From Cyanobacteriota bacterium (GTDB lineage Bacteria > Acidobacteriota > Vicinamibacteria > Vicinamibacterales > UBA2999), in contig JAIEMQ010000029.1 of NCBI GenBank assembly GCA_019752015.1, forward strand, positions 1-51,765: 51,765 nt of DNA, in the 5' to 3' direction. The stretch's first letter is position 1. Each line of letters starts with the position of its first letter. A program made the position numbers and the translations under genes. A model generated the notes under the pieces. It saw nothing but the letters and a program-made list of their open reading frames with translations. It had not been told where the DNA came from and did no database searches. Positions 1-8,326 of this stretch are shown piece by piece.

Positions 1-76
1 ACATCGCACGCTGCCGCAGTGGAACTACACGCTCAGGCCACATGAAAAGTAAATGTTATTTTGTGGTGAGCCCTAA
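1..76 (+). mobile_element. 3' end of an IS element (transposase C-terminus plus IS end), partial
   Basis: Bases 2-52 read as the last 16 codons of a protein ending HRTLPQWNYTLRPHEK and a TAA stop. The x-WNYT-x-x-P ending resembles the C-terminus of ISAzo13-type (Rhodopirellula DDE) transposases; that family call is from memory and moderate. The rest of the gene lies outside the window. About 22 bp after the stop (to roughly base 74-76, gtggtgagccct) is shared with the other window end and probably includes the IS terminal repeat. The inverted copy at 51690-51763 differs at only four positions. The two differences inside the coding part are synonymous (cag/caa for Gln, cca/ccg for Pro), which supports real coding sequence. 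Confidence 0.6.
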
Positions 77-84
77 GGCTTCCA

Positions 85-548
85 ATGCGCAGAATTATCT
101 CAACGACAACCCAGACTCCTGCCATCCTGATCGTACAGGGCGCCTATGAACAATTCTGCGCGCCGTCAGAGCGCGACACGACGTACGCCTCTCCAAAAAC
201 ATTCGATTTCGTGCTAAACGTCGAAGCGTCATCCATCGCGACTCCTCAAGACCTCTGGCTCCAATTTCAATCATTGGCTGCCGCGTGGCGTCAGCAGCGG
301 GGCATCATGTCGTCCGTCACCGAAACCGCGATGTGCCCCGCATATCAGAGCATCATCGGAATGGGTGAGGCAGCAATCCCGTTCATCATCGCAACTCTCG
401 AAATCGAGGGAGATGATCCCGATCAATGGTTTTGCCGCTGCGCGCGATCACAGGTGTAGATCCTGTGCGCGAGGCAGACCGCGGTGATTATGTAGCTATG
501 GCTCGTTCGTGGATCGAATGGGCAAAGATGATCGGATATGCCCGGTAG
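85..548 (+). pseudogene. Small helical protein of unknown function, frameshifted; first gene of a two-gene module
   Basis: An ATG at 85, just after the IS end, opens a frame that reads well through LWLQFQSLAAAWRQQ, AYQSIIGMGEAAIPFI and DPDQWF, then runs into a stop at 457. The expected continuation, LRAITGVDPVREADRG and ARSWIEWAKMIGYAR, is intact in another frame and ends at TAG 546-548. One missing base near 434 (in ttttgccgctg; restoring one G gives the expected WFWPLRAITG) would repair it. The full protein would be about 154 aa, soluble and helical, with no signal peptide. From memory, this family often sits directly before a DUF7689-type gene, as here; the two overlap (ATG 538, TAG 546-548). 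No function is known. The frameshift could be real decay or a sequencing error; the next gene also carries one, which favours decay. Confidence 0.6.
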
Positions 549-1001
549 TCGGCCGGCGCACGAACTGCCTTGTTTGAACGCTCAGAATTGCACGGTCACC
601 AGTCCAGCCACGAATCGTTATAACTGTTTGGCATGGGCCGCCGGTGAGAGCAAACGTAATTGGTGGCCTGATCCCGCTGGGGTTGGATACTGGCCGCCGA
701 GTGTACCGCGCGAGGTTTCGATCGCGGCGTTCGTTCAGGCTTATGGAACGCTGGGTTTTAGGCTGTGCTTCGACGGTGCGCTTGAAGCAGGGGTTCAGAA
801 AATCGCGATCTTTGGAAGGGACCTCTAGGGTCCGGAACCCCAACGCATGCGGCCCTGCAACTTGAAACTGGTAGCTGGTCGAGTAAGCTGGGACCGTTTG
901 AAGACGTCGATCACCAAACTCCAGATGCCGTTAATGGTCCGGTCTACGGCGCTGTAATCTGCTTCTTGTCGCGTCCACGACCGCTTCCGCCTCTTTTCTA
1001 G
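538..1001 (+). pseudogene. DUF7689-like protein, frameshifted; second gene of the module
   Basis: The ATG at 538 overlaps the end of the preceding gene. The first frame gives TSPATNRYNCLAWAAGE, WWPDP, YWPPSVPREVSIAAFVQAY and a run to GVQKIAIFGRDL, then a TAG at 826-828. The C-terminal half continues in another frame: GTPTHAALQLETGSWSSKLG, DVDHQTPDAVNGPVYGAVI, stop TAG 999-1001. A single lost base near 823-826 separates the halves, so the original protein was about 154 aa. The conserved Cys in YNCLAWA and His in PTHAAL resemble the Cys/His spacing of papain or NlpC-like hydrolases; this is my inference, not a known activity. Partner of the upstream gene. It is broken in this copy unless the indel is a read error. 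Confidence 0.6.
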
Positions 1002-1041
1002 CTCTCGCGCCGAATTGCCTCGGTAAGAAACGGACAAGATC

Positions 1042-1623
1042 GTGCGACGCATCTGCGTGTTCTGTGGCTCTAATGTCGGTATCCGCGACATCTACCGAGA
1101 TTCGGCTGTTGCAACCGGAACACTGCTGGCGCGGCGCGGCATTGGCCTCGTCTATGGCGGCGGCAACGTTGGCTTGATGGGTGTGATCGCGGATGCTGCG
1201 CTCGCCGCGGGCGGCGAGGTGATCGGCGTCATTCCCCAGGCACTCAAAGATCGCGAAGTCGCACACACCGGCATCAGGGACCTGCGCGTCGTCGACTCGA
1301 TGCACACGCGCAAGGCGATGATGGCGGATCTCGCCGATGCGTTCATCGCCATGCCCGGCGGCGTCGGCACCTTCGAGGAGCTCTTCGAAGCGATCACCTG
1401 GACGCAGCTCGGATTGCATCGCAAGCCATGCGGGCTGCTCAACGTCGGCGGGTTTTACACGCCGCTCGTCGCATTCATCGATCAGGCCGTGACGGAAGGT
1501 TTCATCAAGCCGGTGCACCGCAAGATGATCGTCGTCGACGACAATCCCGAGCGCCTGCTCAACACGCTCGCTGAGATGGATCTCCCAGACGTGCCGAAAT
1601 GGATTCGGAAGGACGAGACCTAA
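1042..1623 (+). CDS. LOG-family nucleotide phosphoribohydrolase (TIGR00730 type)
   Basis: Cytosolic enzyme of the lysine-decarboxylase-like / LOG family, which cleaves the N-glycosidic bond of cytokinin riboside 5'-monophosphates or related nucleotides to a free base and ribose 5-phosphate. Seen here: the N-terminal Rossmann start RRICVFCGSN, a YGGGNVGLMG loop at about residues 38-47, and the family signature MPGGVGTFEELFE at about 108-120, which carries the catalytic Glu and the phosphate-binding Gly-rich loop. At 193 aa it has normal family length. The start is a GTG at 1042; no ATG lies upstream in frame. The bacterial role is usually nucleotide salvage or disposal of damaged nucleotides, not hormone synthesis. 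Its stop overlaps by 4 nt, tail to tail, the response-regulator gene on the other strand. Confidence 0.9.
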   Translation: MRRICVFCGSNVGIRDIYRDSAVATGTLLARRGIGLVYGGGNVGLMGVIADAALAAGGEVIGVIPQALKDREVAHTGIRDLRVVDSMHTRKAMMADLADAFIAMPGGVGTFEELFEAITWTQLGLHRKPCGLLNVGGFYTPLVAFIDQAVTEGFIKPVHRKMIVVDDNPERLLNTLAEMDLPDVPKWIRKDET

Positions 1624-2312
1624 CCGGCGAACTTGTAGCCGAGGCCGTGCACGGTGAGGATGTATTGCGGCACGCGCGGATTCGGCTCGAGCTTCTGCCG
1701 GAGCCACGCGACGTGCACATCCACCGTGCGGGTCGATGGCGTCGCGTTGTAACCCCACACTTCGTGGAGCAATTCATCTCTCGATACCGTCGCGCCGCGG
1801 TGCTCGATGAAGTACTTCAGCAGCTGAAATTCCTTCGCGGCGAGATCGAGCTCGACGCCTTTCTGCGTCACTTCAGCTTTGCGCACGTCAACGGTGATGT
1901 CGCCGAATTGATAGCGCTCGAGTGCTACGCCCGACGGTCCCGACGGCGCGCGGCGGAGCAGCGCTTCAATGCGCGCCAGCAGCTCAATCGTCTCGAACGG
2001 TTTGGTGAGATAGTCGTCCGCGCCAAGCTTCAACCCAACGACGCGGTCGACGACCTGTGAGCGCGCCGTGAGCATCAGGATCGGCGTCCGAATGCCCTGC
2101 GAGCGGATCGTCTTCGCCACGTCGAAGCCGTCGCGGCCCGGCAGCATCACGTCGAGCACGATCACGTCGAACGGCTCGCCGGTCGCGCGCGTCACGGCCA
2201 CGTTGCCGTCGCCCGCCGTCTCGACGGAATAGCCCTCCGCCGACAACCGGTCGCTCAGCGCCAGCTGCAGGCCTGGCTCGTCTTCAACGAGGAGAAGTCG
2301 CTTCTCAGCCAC
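1620..2312 (-). CDS. OmpR/PhoB-family response regulator
   Basis: Two-component response regulator of 230 aa. The N-terminal receiver domain (about 1-118) has the acidic pair in LLLVEDEPG, the phospho-acceptor Asp in VIVLDVMLPG, the switch Thr in MLTARS and the Lys in YLTKPFE. The C-terminal winged-helix DNA-binding domain (about 130-230) has the OmpR-class features FQLLKYFIEHRG, VSRDELLHEVWG, RTVDVHVAWLRQKLE and the closing hairpin HGLGYKFAG. The sensor kinase gene starts upstream on the same strand and ends 25 bp before this start, so the pair is one operon. That gap holds three copies of the word acacagatt. Targets cannot be read from the sequence; they may include the divergent exported-protein/receptor genes beyond the kinase. 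Confidence 0.93.
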   Translation of the reverse strand: MAEKRLLLVEDEPGLQLALSDRLSAEGYSVETAGDGNVAVTRATGEPFDVIVLDVMLPGRDGFDVAKTIRSQGIRTPILMLTARSQVVDRVVGLKLGADDYLTKPFETIELLARIEALLRRAPSGPSGVALERYQFGDITVDVRKAEVTQKGVELDLAAKEFQLLKYFIEHRGATVSRDELLHEVWGYNATPSTRTVDVHVAWLRQKLEPNPRVPQYILTVHGLGYKFAG

Positions 2313-2337
2313 AGATTAAACACAGATTAGACACAGA

Positions 2338-4320
2338 TCACTTGCTGGCTTCGGCAACGAGCGTGTCCAGTGCCGTCGCAGGCCGATCGTGCGCGGCCGG
2401 CAGCGCCAGTGTGAACGTGCTGCCCTTGCCGGGCTCGCTCGTCACGCTGACCGTGCCGCCGTGCGCTTCGACAATGCGCATCACGAGGTTCAAGCCAAGG
2501 CCGCTGCCTTGAATCTGTTGTGAGACGGCGTCCTTGCCGCGATAAAACGGCTCGAAAATGTGTTTGCGATCGTCGGCGTCGATGCCCATCCCGCGATCCG
2601 CGACGCTGAAGATGACCTGCTCCCGGTTCCCGGCTCCCGGTTCCCGCCGCGCCGAAACGCGAAGCCATCTGGCGGTTCCACCGTACTTGACGCCGTTGAC
2701 GATCAGGTTCTGGAGCGCAGATCGCAGCGCCGCAACGTCGCCGACGACGGTGGGCAGATTATCGGCGACGGCGACTTCGACGTTGAATCCCGCCGCGTCG
2801 ATCTCGGTGCGGCACGCCGCGATCGACTCGCTCACGAGCGTCGCCGGATCGATCGGCGCCTGTGCGGCGGCAGCACGGCCCGCGGCGATCCCGGCCAGCT
2901 GCAACACCCGCTCGACCGTTTCACCGAGGCGCCGCGCCTCACCTTGAATGGTCTCGCCGTACTTGCGGACGCGTTGAGGATCGCCGACAACACCGTCGGC
3001 GAGATTGCCCGCCGCTGCTCCAATCACCGAGACCGGCGTGCGCAATTCATGCGACACCGCCGCGACGAATTCCATCTGCTGCCGCGCCAGCTCCTGCGAT
3101 CGGCGAGCCGAGACCGCGATCAAACCGATGACCACGGTCAGCAGCATCAGGATGCCGGAGCTGACCATCAGGTTGCGCGTCCGAACCGCGGCCACTGCCG
3201 CTTCCAGGGAGCCCGATCGATGCTTCGCCATCAACACCCACCGGGTGTCGAAGCCGCCGCGCGTAATCAGCCGGCCGCCGCCGCGAGCCTGCCCGGTCTC
3301 TTTCTCGATCATCGACACGACGATATTGTCGACCCGGTTCCCGGTTCCCGGTTCCCGTCTCCCGGGTGAAGGTGGCGGCGGAGGAGGAATGTCGTCGCGC
3401 AGGTTGCGCGCGAACACGAACATCTGATCGGGCCGCGGGCCCATGAAGCCCTGTTCCACATCGGGCGACGCCGTCACGGATGCGGCGATGCCCGGTTCGG
3501 ATTCCCAGATCACCGTCTTCGGGTCGTCCTTCTTGACGACGACGACGCGATAGTCGACTTCCGAATCGCCGCCGTGGAAGTGCCGCTGCGTCAGCGCGGC
3601 CAGGATCGTTTCGCGGATCACGACCGGATCGAGCCTCACGATCGTGAAACCAAGGATCGAGATCTTCGGCGGACCGTTGCGATCGTCCCGCATCTCGAAC
3701 AGCGTCACCGGCGAGATCAGCGTGTTGTCGTCGCCGAGCGTGACCGACAACGTGGCTTCACGATGCGTCCCTGGCGCATCGTTCTGGATGCGGCCGGCCC
3801 CGCGCTGTCCGGCACGCTGCATTTGAATCCCGAGGAACCGCGTCGACAGCGTCGCGCGCAGCTTGACCAGATCCTCGGGCCACTCCGCATCCTCGAAGGT
3901 GAGCGCCTGCGTGTTCCACTTGCGAAGGCGAAGCTGATCGATGGGCACAGGCGACTCGCCATCGAGGGGCGGCAACACCGTGCCCGGCTTCGTATCGACC
4001 AGCCACACATCACGCACGAGCCGCGGCTCGGTGACGCTGTTCACCCACGCCGAATAGCGGCCCGCGTAAGCAATCCAGTTCTGGTTGCGAATGGTTGGTC
4101 CGTCAACCTGCAGGCTGACGAGCGTGCGCGACAGCTCCGAATCGAATTCGGTCGCGAATTGTGCGGCCGCGGTCTTGAGGGTCCGCTGCATGCGCTCGCG
4201 CTCCGCCGTGCTCAGCTGGCCGAGCCACTGATACTGCATCCACGCCAGCGAGGGCACGAGCAGCATCACGACTCCCACGAGGATCGTGACCGCCGATACG
4301 CCTCGCCTACCCACCGTCAT
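2338..4320 (-). CDS. Membrane sensor histidine kinase, partner of the OmpR-type regulator
   Basis: Transmembrane sensor kinase of 660 aa. TM1 is near residues 9-30 (TILVGVVMLLVPSLAWMQY). A large extracytoplasmic region of about 350 residues follows, with no domain I recognise; then TM2 (LMVSSGILMLLTVVIGLIAV, about 385-405). The dimerisation box has the phospho-His in FVAAVSHELRTPVSV. The ATP-binding domain shows the N box LQNLIVNGVKYG, the G1 box VADRGMGIDADD, the F box HIFEPFYRG and the G2 box GSGLGLNLVM. Two stretches are translated minisatellite: SPGRREPGTGNRVDN in the sensor region (DNA 3332-3366) and ARREPGAGNREQ in the ATPase domain before the G1 box (DNA 2620-2646). Both keep frame and sit where surface loops are expected. 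ATG start at 4320; co-transcribed with the regulator downstream. Confidence 0.92.
   Translation of the reverse strand: MTVGRRGVSAVTILVGVVMLLVPSLAWMQYQWLGQLSTAERERMQRTLKTAAAQFATEFDSELSRTLVSLQVDGPTIRNQNWIAYAGRYSAWVNSVTEPRLVRDVWLVDTKPGTVLPPLDGESPVPIDQLRLRKWNTQALTFEDAEWPEDLVKLRATLSTRFLGIQMQRAGQRGAGRIQNDAPGTHREATLSVTLGDDNTLISPVTLFEMRDDRNGPPKISILGFTIVRLDPVVIRETILAALTQRHFHGGDSEVDYRVVVVKKDDPKTVIWESEPGIAASVTASPDVEQGFMGPRPDQMFVFARNLRDDIPPPPPPSPGRREPGTGNRVDNIVVSMIEKETGQARGGGRLITRGGFDTRWVLMAKHRSGSLEAAVAAVRTRNLMVSSGILMLLTVVIGLIAVSARRSQELARQQMEFVAAVSHELRTPVSVIGAAAGNLADGVVGDPQRVRKYGETIQGEARRLGETVERVLQLAGIAAGRAAAAQAPIDPATLVSESIAACRTEIDAAGFNVEVAVADNLPTVVGDVAALRSALQNLIVNGVKYGGTARWLRVSARREPGAGNREQVIFSVADRGMGIDADDRKHIFEPFYRGKDAVSQQIQGSGLGLNLVMRIVEAHGGTVSVTSEPGKGSTFTLALPAAHDRPATALDTLVAEASK
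2620..2646. repeat. 7-bp minisatellite (cggttcc/cggctcc units) inside kinase gene
   Basis: About four units of the CGGYTCC heptamer lie in the ATPase domain of the sensor kinase. On the gene's strand they encode REPGAGNRE. Three heptamers make 21 bp, so blocks of three keep the frame. This is one of eight loci of this family in the window. Confidence 0.85.
3332..3366. repeat. 7-bp minisatellite inside kinase sensor region
   Basis: Five heptamer units (cccggttcccggttcccgg and neighbours) encode REPGTGNR in the extracytoplasmic region of the sensor kinase. They lie next to a proline run (PPPPPPSPGR), suggesting a tolerant linker. Confidence 0.85.
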
Positions 4321-4514
4321 GCGAAGAGTCTAGCACGGGTGAAAAACCGATAAATCCAGCAAAATCAAGCATTTAACATCCTTAACAAACGCTTTGCCTA
4401 CGCTTAACGACTCCTTTGCAGACCCGGCCGTAATATCAATCGGACGGCGAGCCTACGTGACGACGGACCGTGTTGAACGGCCGGGTCGAACGTTCGTGCC
4501 GAACAGGAGTGTGT
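4321..4514. promoter_or_regulatory. Divergent intergenic region with three TTAAC words
   Basis: This 194-bp gap separates the kinase gene (minus) from the exported Gly/Pro-rich protein gene (plus) and is much more AT-rich than its surroundings. TTAAC occurs at 4373-4377, 4382-4386 and 4404-4408; the last two are 22 bp apart, two helical turns, as direct half-sites of an OmpR-family regulator often are. A TAATAT hexamer at 4431-4436 could be a -10 element for the rightward gene. No convincing -35 is seen. Control by the neighbouring regulator is a guess. Confidence 0.35.
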
Positions 4515-5531
4515 ATGCGTTACGTGATTTCGACGGCGGCCATCGTGTTGATGGCGTCAACCATTCAGTTCGAAGGCATTTCGTACTCGCCGCTCGCGGC
4601 GCAGGATCGCGTGGCCTCGATCATCTCGGCAACGCGCAAGGCGATGGGCGGCGAAGACAGGATCGCCGGCCTCAAGGGCCTCACCGCCGAAGGGCCGTTC
4701 CGGCGATCGATGGGCGGGCGCGACATGGAGGGCACGACGACGCTGACGCTCGCGCGGCCCGACAAGATGAAGCGCGTCGAAGAAATGCAGATGGGCGGCA
4801 TGGTCGGCGGCCCGACCATCGAGCGCACGTCGGTGCTCGCCGGCACGACCGCGTGGGACGACACCAATAACCGCGGCGGCATGGGCGGCGGGATGCAGAT
4901 CGTGATCCGCGGGCCCGGCGACGCGCCTCCTCCTCCGGGAGGCGGCCCCGGCCCGACGCCGGAGCAGCAGAACGAGATTCGCGTGCGCAGGATGCGCGTG
5001 GAAATGTTCCGCCTCACCGCGGCGCTGCTCGCCGACGCCGGCACGCCGTGGGTCGACGCCGGCATTGCCGAATCACCCGACGGCAAGGCCGACATTCTCG
5101 AGACCAAGGAAGAGACCGGCCGCATGCTGCGCCTCTTCATCGATCAGGGCACGCACCTGCCGTTGATGGTGCAGTACCAGGATCCGAAGCCGCGCATCAT
5201 GATGAACGGCGGCCCGGGCGGCCCCGGCCGCGGTCCCGGCGGTCCCGGCGGTCCCGGCGGACCTGGCCGCGGCCCCGGCGGACCGGGAGGTCCCGGTGGT
5301 CCGCCGCCGATGACTCCCGAGCAAATGCAGGCCCGCGTCGCAGAAATGCAGCGCACGCCTCCCGAGATGAGCACGTTCGCCATGCACCTGAGCGACTACA
5401 AGAAGGTCGATGGCGTGATGCTGCCGCACAAGATCGAAACCTCGCTGGACGGTGAGCCGAACCAGGAGTGGACGATCGAGAAATACAAGATCAATCCGCA
5501 GATCAAGGCGGAGACGTGGGAAAAGAAGTAA
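4515..5531 (+). CDS. Exported Gly/Pro-rich protein of unknown function
   Basis: The start is set at ATG 4515 because aggag lies six bases upstream and the product then begins with a signal peptide (MRYVISTAAIVLMAST, cleavage probably near SPLAAQ). A GTG 15 codons upstream is in frame but gives no signal. The mature part begins with an amphipathic helix (VASIISATRKAMGGEDRIAG) and the phrase LTAEGPFRRSMGGRDMEGTT, has a beta-rich middle, a low-complexity Gly-Pro-Arg stretch near 235-265 (DNA about 5207-5310), and a conserved-looking tail (LSDYKKVDGVMLPHKIE). The layout recalls LolA-like outer-membrane lipoprotein-sorting proteins, but I cannot confirm that. A TonB-dependent receptor gene follows 63 bp downstream, so the two may form one cell-envelope unit. 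338 aa. Confidence 0.75.
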   Translation: MRYVISTAAIVLMASTIQFEGISYSPLAAQDRVASIISATRKAMGGEDRIAGLKGLTAEGPFRRSMGGRDMEGTTTLTLARPDKMKRVEEMQMGGMVGGPTIERTSVLAGTTAWDDTNNRGGMGGGMQIVIRGPGDAPPPPGGGPGPTPEQQNEIRVRRMRVEMFRLTAALLADAGTPWVDAGIAESPDGKADILETKEETGRMLRLFIDQGTHLPLMVQYQDPKPRIMMNGGPGGPGRGPGGPGGPGGPGRGPGGPGGPGGPPPMTPEQMQARVAEMQRTPPEMSTFAMHLSDYKKVDGVMLPHKIETSLDGEPNQEWTIEKYKINPQIKAETWEKK

Positions 5532-5571
5532 CTGTTGATCTATTGATCTTGTGATCTGTTGATCTGGTGAG
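5532..5571. repeat. Degenerate tandem repeat of ttgatct words
   Basis: Between the exported protein gene and the receptor gene, 'tgttgatct' recurs with small changes four times in 40 bp. It belongs to the same class of short text-like repeats seen at many gene borders in this window. No hairpin or terminator is evident. Confidence 0.6.
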
Positions 5572-5594
5572 TTGGGTTTAGGAACGGATTTGAG

Positions 5595-8276
5595 ATGACA
5601 CGCATTTCGAGAGCTGTGTTGGCAGTTGCCGCGCTCGTCGCGACCACATCGGTCGCGGCGGCGCAGGCGGTGCAGGGGTCGGGGCTGGGATCGTCGCTGC
5701 GCGTCACGGTGCTCGACCAGACCGAGGCGGCCCTGATCATCGCGCAGGTGACGATTGTCGATTCGCGCGGCGTCGAGCAGACGGCGGCGGTCGACGATCG
5801 CGGCGTCGCGGTGTTCGAGAACCTCAGCACCGGCAACTACCAGGTGAAGGCCACGGCCGACGGCTTCCGTCCGATCAACACGCCCTTCAACGTGCGCCGC
5901 GGTGAGAACCGCACCACGCTCCGGCTCGCACTCGCCACCATCGAACAAACCGTCGTCGTCCAGGATCAGAACGCCGCCGATCGGCGCGACAACGGCTTTA
6001 CGCAGACGCTCTCGCAGGAGGAGATCGATTCGCTGCCGGACGATCCCGACGAGATGGCCGAAGCGCTGATGCGCATGGCCGGTCCCGGCGCGCAGATCTT
6101 CGTCAACGGCTTCCGCGGCGGCCGGCTGCCGCCGAAGGATCAGATCCAGCAGATCCGCTTCCACACCAACTCGTTCTCGTCGGAGTATCACGAGGCCGGG
6201 ATGATCCGCGTGGAAGTGATCACCAGGCCCGGCATGGGCGGGTGGCGCGGCATGACCAACTTCGGGTTCCGTGATGAATCGCTGAACGCGAAGAACTATT
6301 TCGCGGAAACAAAAGGCGCCGAGCAGATGCGCCGCTACATGGTCAACTTCTCGGGCCCGATCGCGAAGGGCCGCACCGGCTTGACGGTGTCGGTCGACGG
6401 CAACAGCTCCTACGACTCGCGCACGATCAACGCGATCTCGCCGGCGGGTTCAATGAGGGGGCTGGCGCAAACGCCGACGAATGCGATGAACTTCAGCGCG
6501 CGTGTCGAGCACCTCGTGGGCGGCGCCAGCCAGCTGCAGCTCGAATACCAGCGCCGGCAGAACGATCGCAGCAACATCGGCGTCGGCGATTTCGATCTGC
6601 CGGAGCGCGCGTATGCGACGGACAACAGCACCGACACGTTCCGGGTGCGCTCGACCAACGTCATCGGCAGGAAAGTGTTCAGCGAGTTCCGCTTCGCGTT
6701 GATCGATTCAACGCTGTCGACGTCTTCGTTCTCGACGCAGCCGACGATTCGCGTCAATGAGGCGTTCAACGGCGGCGGCGCGGGACAGATGGGCGATCGC
6801 CGTGCCCGTGAAGTCGAGCTGGCACAGAACGTCGACTTCAATATCGGCCGCAAGCACTCGATGCGCGCCGGCGTGCTGGTCGAAGCCGGCTGGTGGGACA
6901 GCAACCAGCGCTCCAACGCGTTCGGCACGTATACGTTCACCAGCCTCGACGCGTATCGCGCCGGTGTGCCGGCGACCTATTCGATCCGCACCGGCGATCC
7001 GCTGGTCGACTACTCACAGATCAAGGCGGGCTGGTTCCTCCAGGACGATGTCCGTCCGGCCAAGACGTTGCAGGTCAGCGTCGGCGTCCGCCAGGAGATC
7101 CAGACGCAGATCGATTCGCGATGGAACTTCGCGCCGCGCGCCGCGTTCACGTGGAACGCGACCAAAAAGGCGACGGTGCGTGGCGGATACGGGATCTTCT
7201 ACGACTGGTACGACGCGGCGCTCTACGAGCAGACGATTCGCGTCGACGGCAAACACCAGGTCGACCTGATCGTGCAGGACCCGTCGTTCCCGGTCACGGG
7301 CAATACCGGCACGCGCCTTCCCGCCAGCATCATCAGGGCGGCGTCGCTTGAACAGCCGATCATCCAGCAGGCGTCGATCGGCCTCGATCGGCCGCTGGCG
7401 ACGTGGGCGGATTTCCGCACCGACTACCTGTGGACGCGCGGCACCAACACGCTGCGATCGGTCAACGTCAACGCGCCGGTCAATGGCGTGCGGCCTGACT
7501 CGTCGATCGGCAACATCACCGAGATTCAGTCGACGGGCGAGCGCGCCTCGGATCGCGTCACGGCGGCGTTGAACGCGCGCTACATTCCGCGCCGGATCCT
7601 CGGCATGGTGATGTATCAGTACAGCAACTCCCGCAACTTCGCCGACTTTCCGACGGCGTTGCCGTCGGACAGCACCAATCCCGACGCCGACTGGGGGCCG
7701 TCGGCGCAGGACGTGCGGCATCGCATCTTCTTCAACTTCAACACGCCGCTCGCCAACGGCGTGCGTCTTGGCCTGAACGTGCAGGGCTCGTCGCCGCTGC
7801 CGTACAACATCACGACCGGCCTCGACAACAACGGCGACACGCTGTTCAACGATCGTCCGGCCGGCGTCGGCCGCAACAGCGCGCGCGGCGCGGCGCAGTG
7901 GACCACGAACTTCCGGTTGAACAAGTCGATCGGCCTCGGCGGCGTGCGCTCCGGTCCGCCGAACATGCCAATGCCCCCGCCGCCCCCGCCCCCCACCGGA
8001 GGTGGGGCAGCAACTCAGGGCGCGGGAAACCAGGCCATGAATCAGCGCGTCGGCGGCGGCCCCGGCGGTCCCGGCGGCGGCGACGGACCGCAGATGGTCG
8101 TCATGGAAGGCAACAACGCGAAGTACCGTCTCGATCTGTTCCTGAACGTCCAGAACGCGTTCAACAACGTGAACTACAACGCGTTCATCGGCAACCAGCT
8201 GTCGCAGTTCTTCGGCACGGCCACATCGGCTGCCGCGCCGCGGCGCGTGGAAGTCGGCTTCTCGCTCGGATTCTAG
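5595..8276 (+). CDS. TonB-dependent receptor-like outer-membrane protein with N-terminal carboxypeptidase-regulatory domain
   Basis: Predicted outer-membrane protein of 893 aa. The signal peptide is [26 protein letters not shown] carboxypeptidase-regulatory-like (transthyretin-fold) domain follows at about 35-120 ([38 protein letters not shown]), then a plug-like region ([40 protein letters not shown]) and a long beta-barrel region. Near the C-terminus is a proline/glycine-rich loop ([14 protein letters not shown]). The chain ends [11 protein letters not shown], a terminal aromatic as needed for barrel insertion. This architecture is common in Acidobacteriota, usually with unknown substrate. 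A ggaacgg sequence precedes the ATG. Likely in one transcript with the upstream exported protein. Confidence 0.88.
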   Translation: MTRISRAVLAVAALVATTSVAAAQAVQGSGLGSSLRVTVLDQTEAALIIAQVTIVDSRGVEQTAAVDDRGVAVFENLSTGNYQVKATADGFRPINTPFNVRRGENRTTLRLALATIEQTVVVQDQNAADRRDNGFTQTLSQEEIDSLPDDPDEMAEALMRMAGPGAQIFVNGFRGGRLPPKDQIQQIRFHTNSFSSEYHEAGMIRVEVITRPGMGGWRGMTNFGFRDESLNAKNYFAETKGAEQMRRYMVNFSGPIAKGRTGLTVSVDGNSSYDSRTINAISPAGSMRGLAQTPTNAMNFSARVEHLVGGASQLQLEYQRRQNDRSNIGVGDFDLPERAYATDNSTDTFRVRSTNVIGRKVFSEFRFALIDSTLSTSSFSTQPTIRVNEAFNGGGAGQMGDRRAREVELAQNVDFNIGRKHSMRAGVLVEAGWWDSNQRSNAFGTYTFTSLDAYRAGVPATYSIRTGDPLVDYSQIKAGWFLQDDVRPAKTLQVSVGVRQEIQTQIDSRWNFAPRAAFTWNATKKATVRGGYGIFYDWYDAALYEQTIRVDGKHQVDLIVQDPSFPVTGNTGTRLPASIIRAASLEQPIIQQASIGLDRPLATWADFRTDYLWTRGTNTLRSVNVNAPVNGVRPDSSIGNITEIQSTGERASDRVTAALNARYIPRRILGMVMYQYSNSRNFADFPTALPSDSTNPDADWGPSAQDVRHRIFFNFNTPLANGVRLGLNVQGSSPLPYNITTGLDNNGDTLFNDRPAGVGRNSARGAAQWTTNFRLNKSIGLGGVRSGPPNMPMPPPPPPPTGGGAATQGAGNQAMNQRVGGGPGGPGGGDGPQMVVMEGNNAKYRLDLFLNVQNAFNNVNYNAFIGNQLSQFFGTATSAAAPRRVEVGFSLGF

Positions 8277-8326
8277 ACGTCGCTTTTGTTCGTTATTCGT
8301 TCTTTGTTATTTGTTATTTTCGAAGA

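Noticed and set aside
1-76. attC-like recombination sites of an integron at the ends
   Set aside because: The repeat has an internal gctca...tgagc pairing, but the 7-bp core site GTTRRRY and its partner RYYYAAC are missing, and the coding reading with synonymous changes fits better.
7898-8326. Long N-terminal extension of the ThiO-like protein
   Set aside because: The extension is the shadow of the receptor gene; the GTG at 8327 opens directly into the FAD-binding motif.
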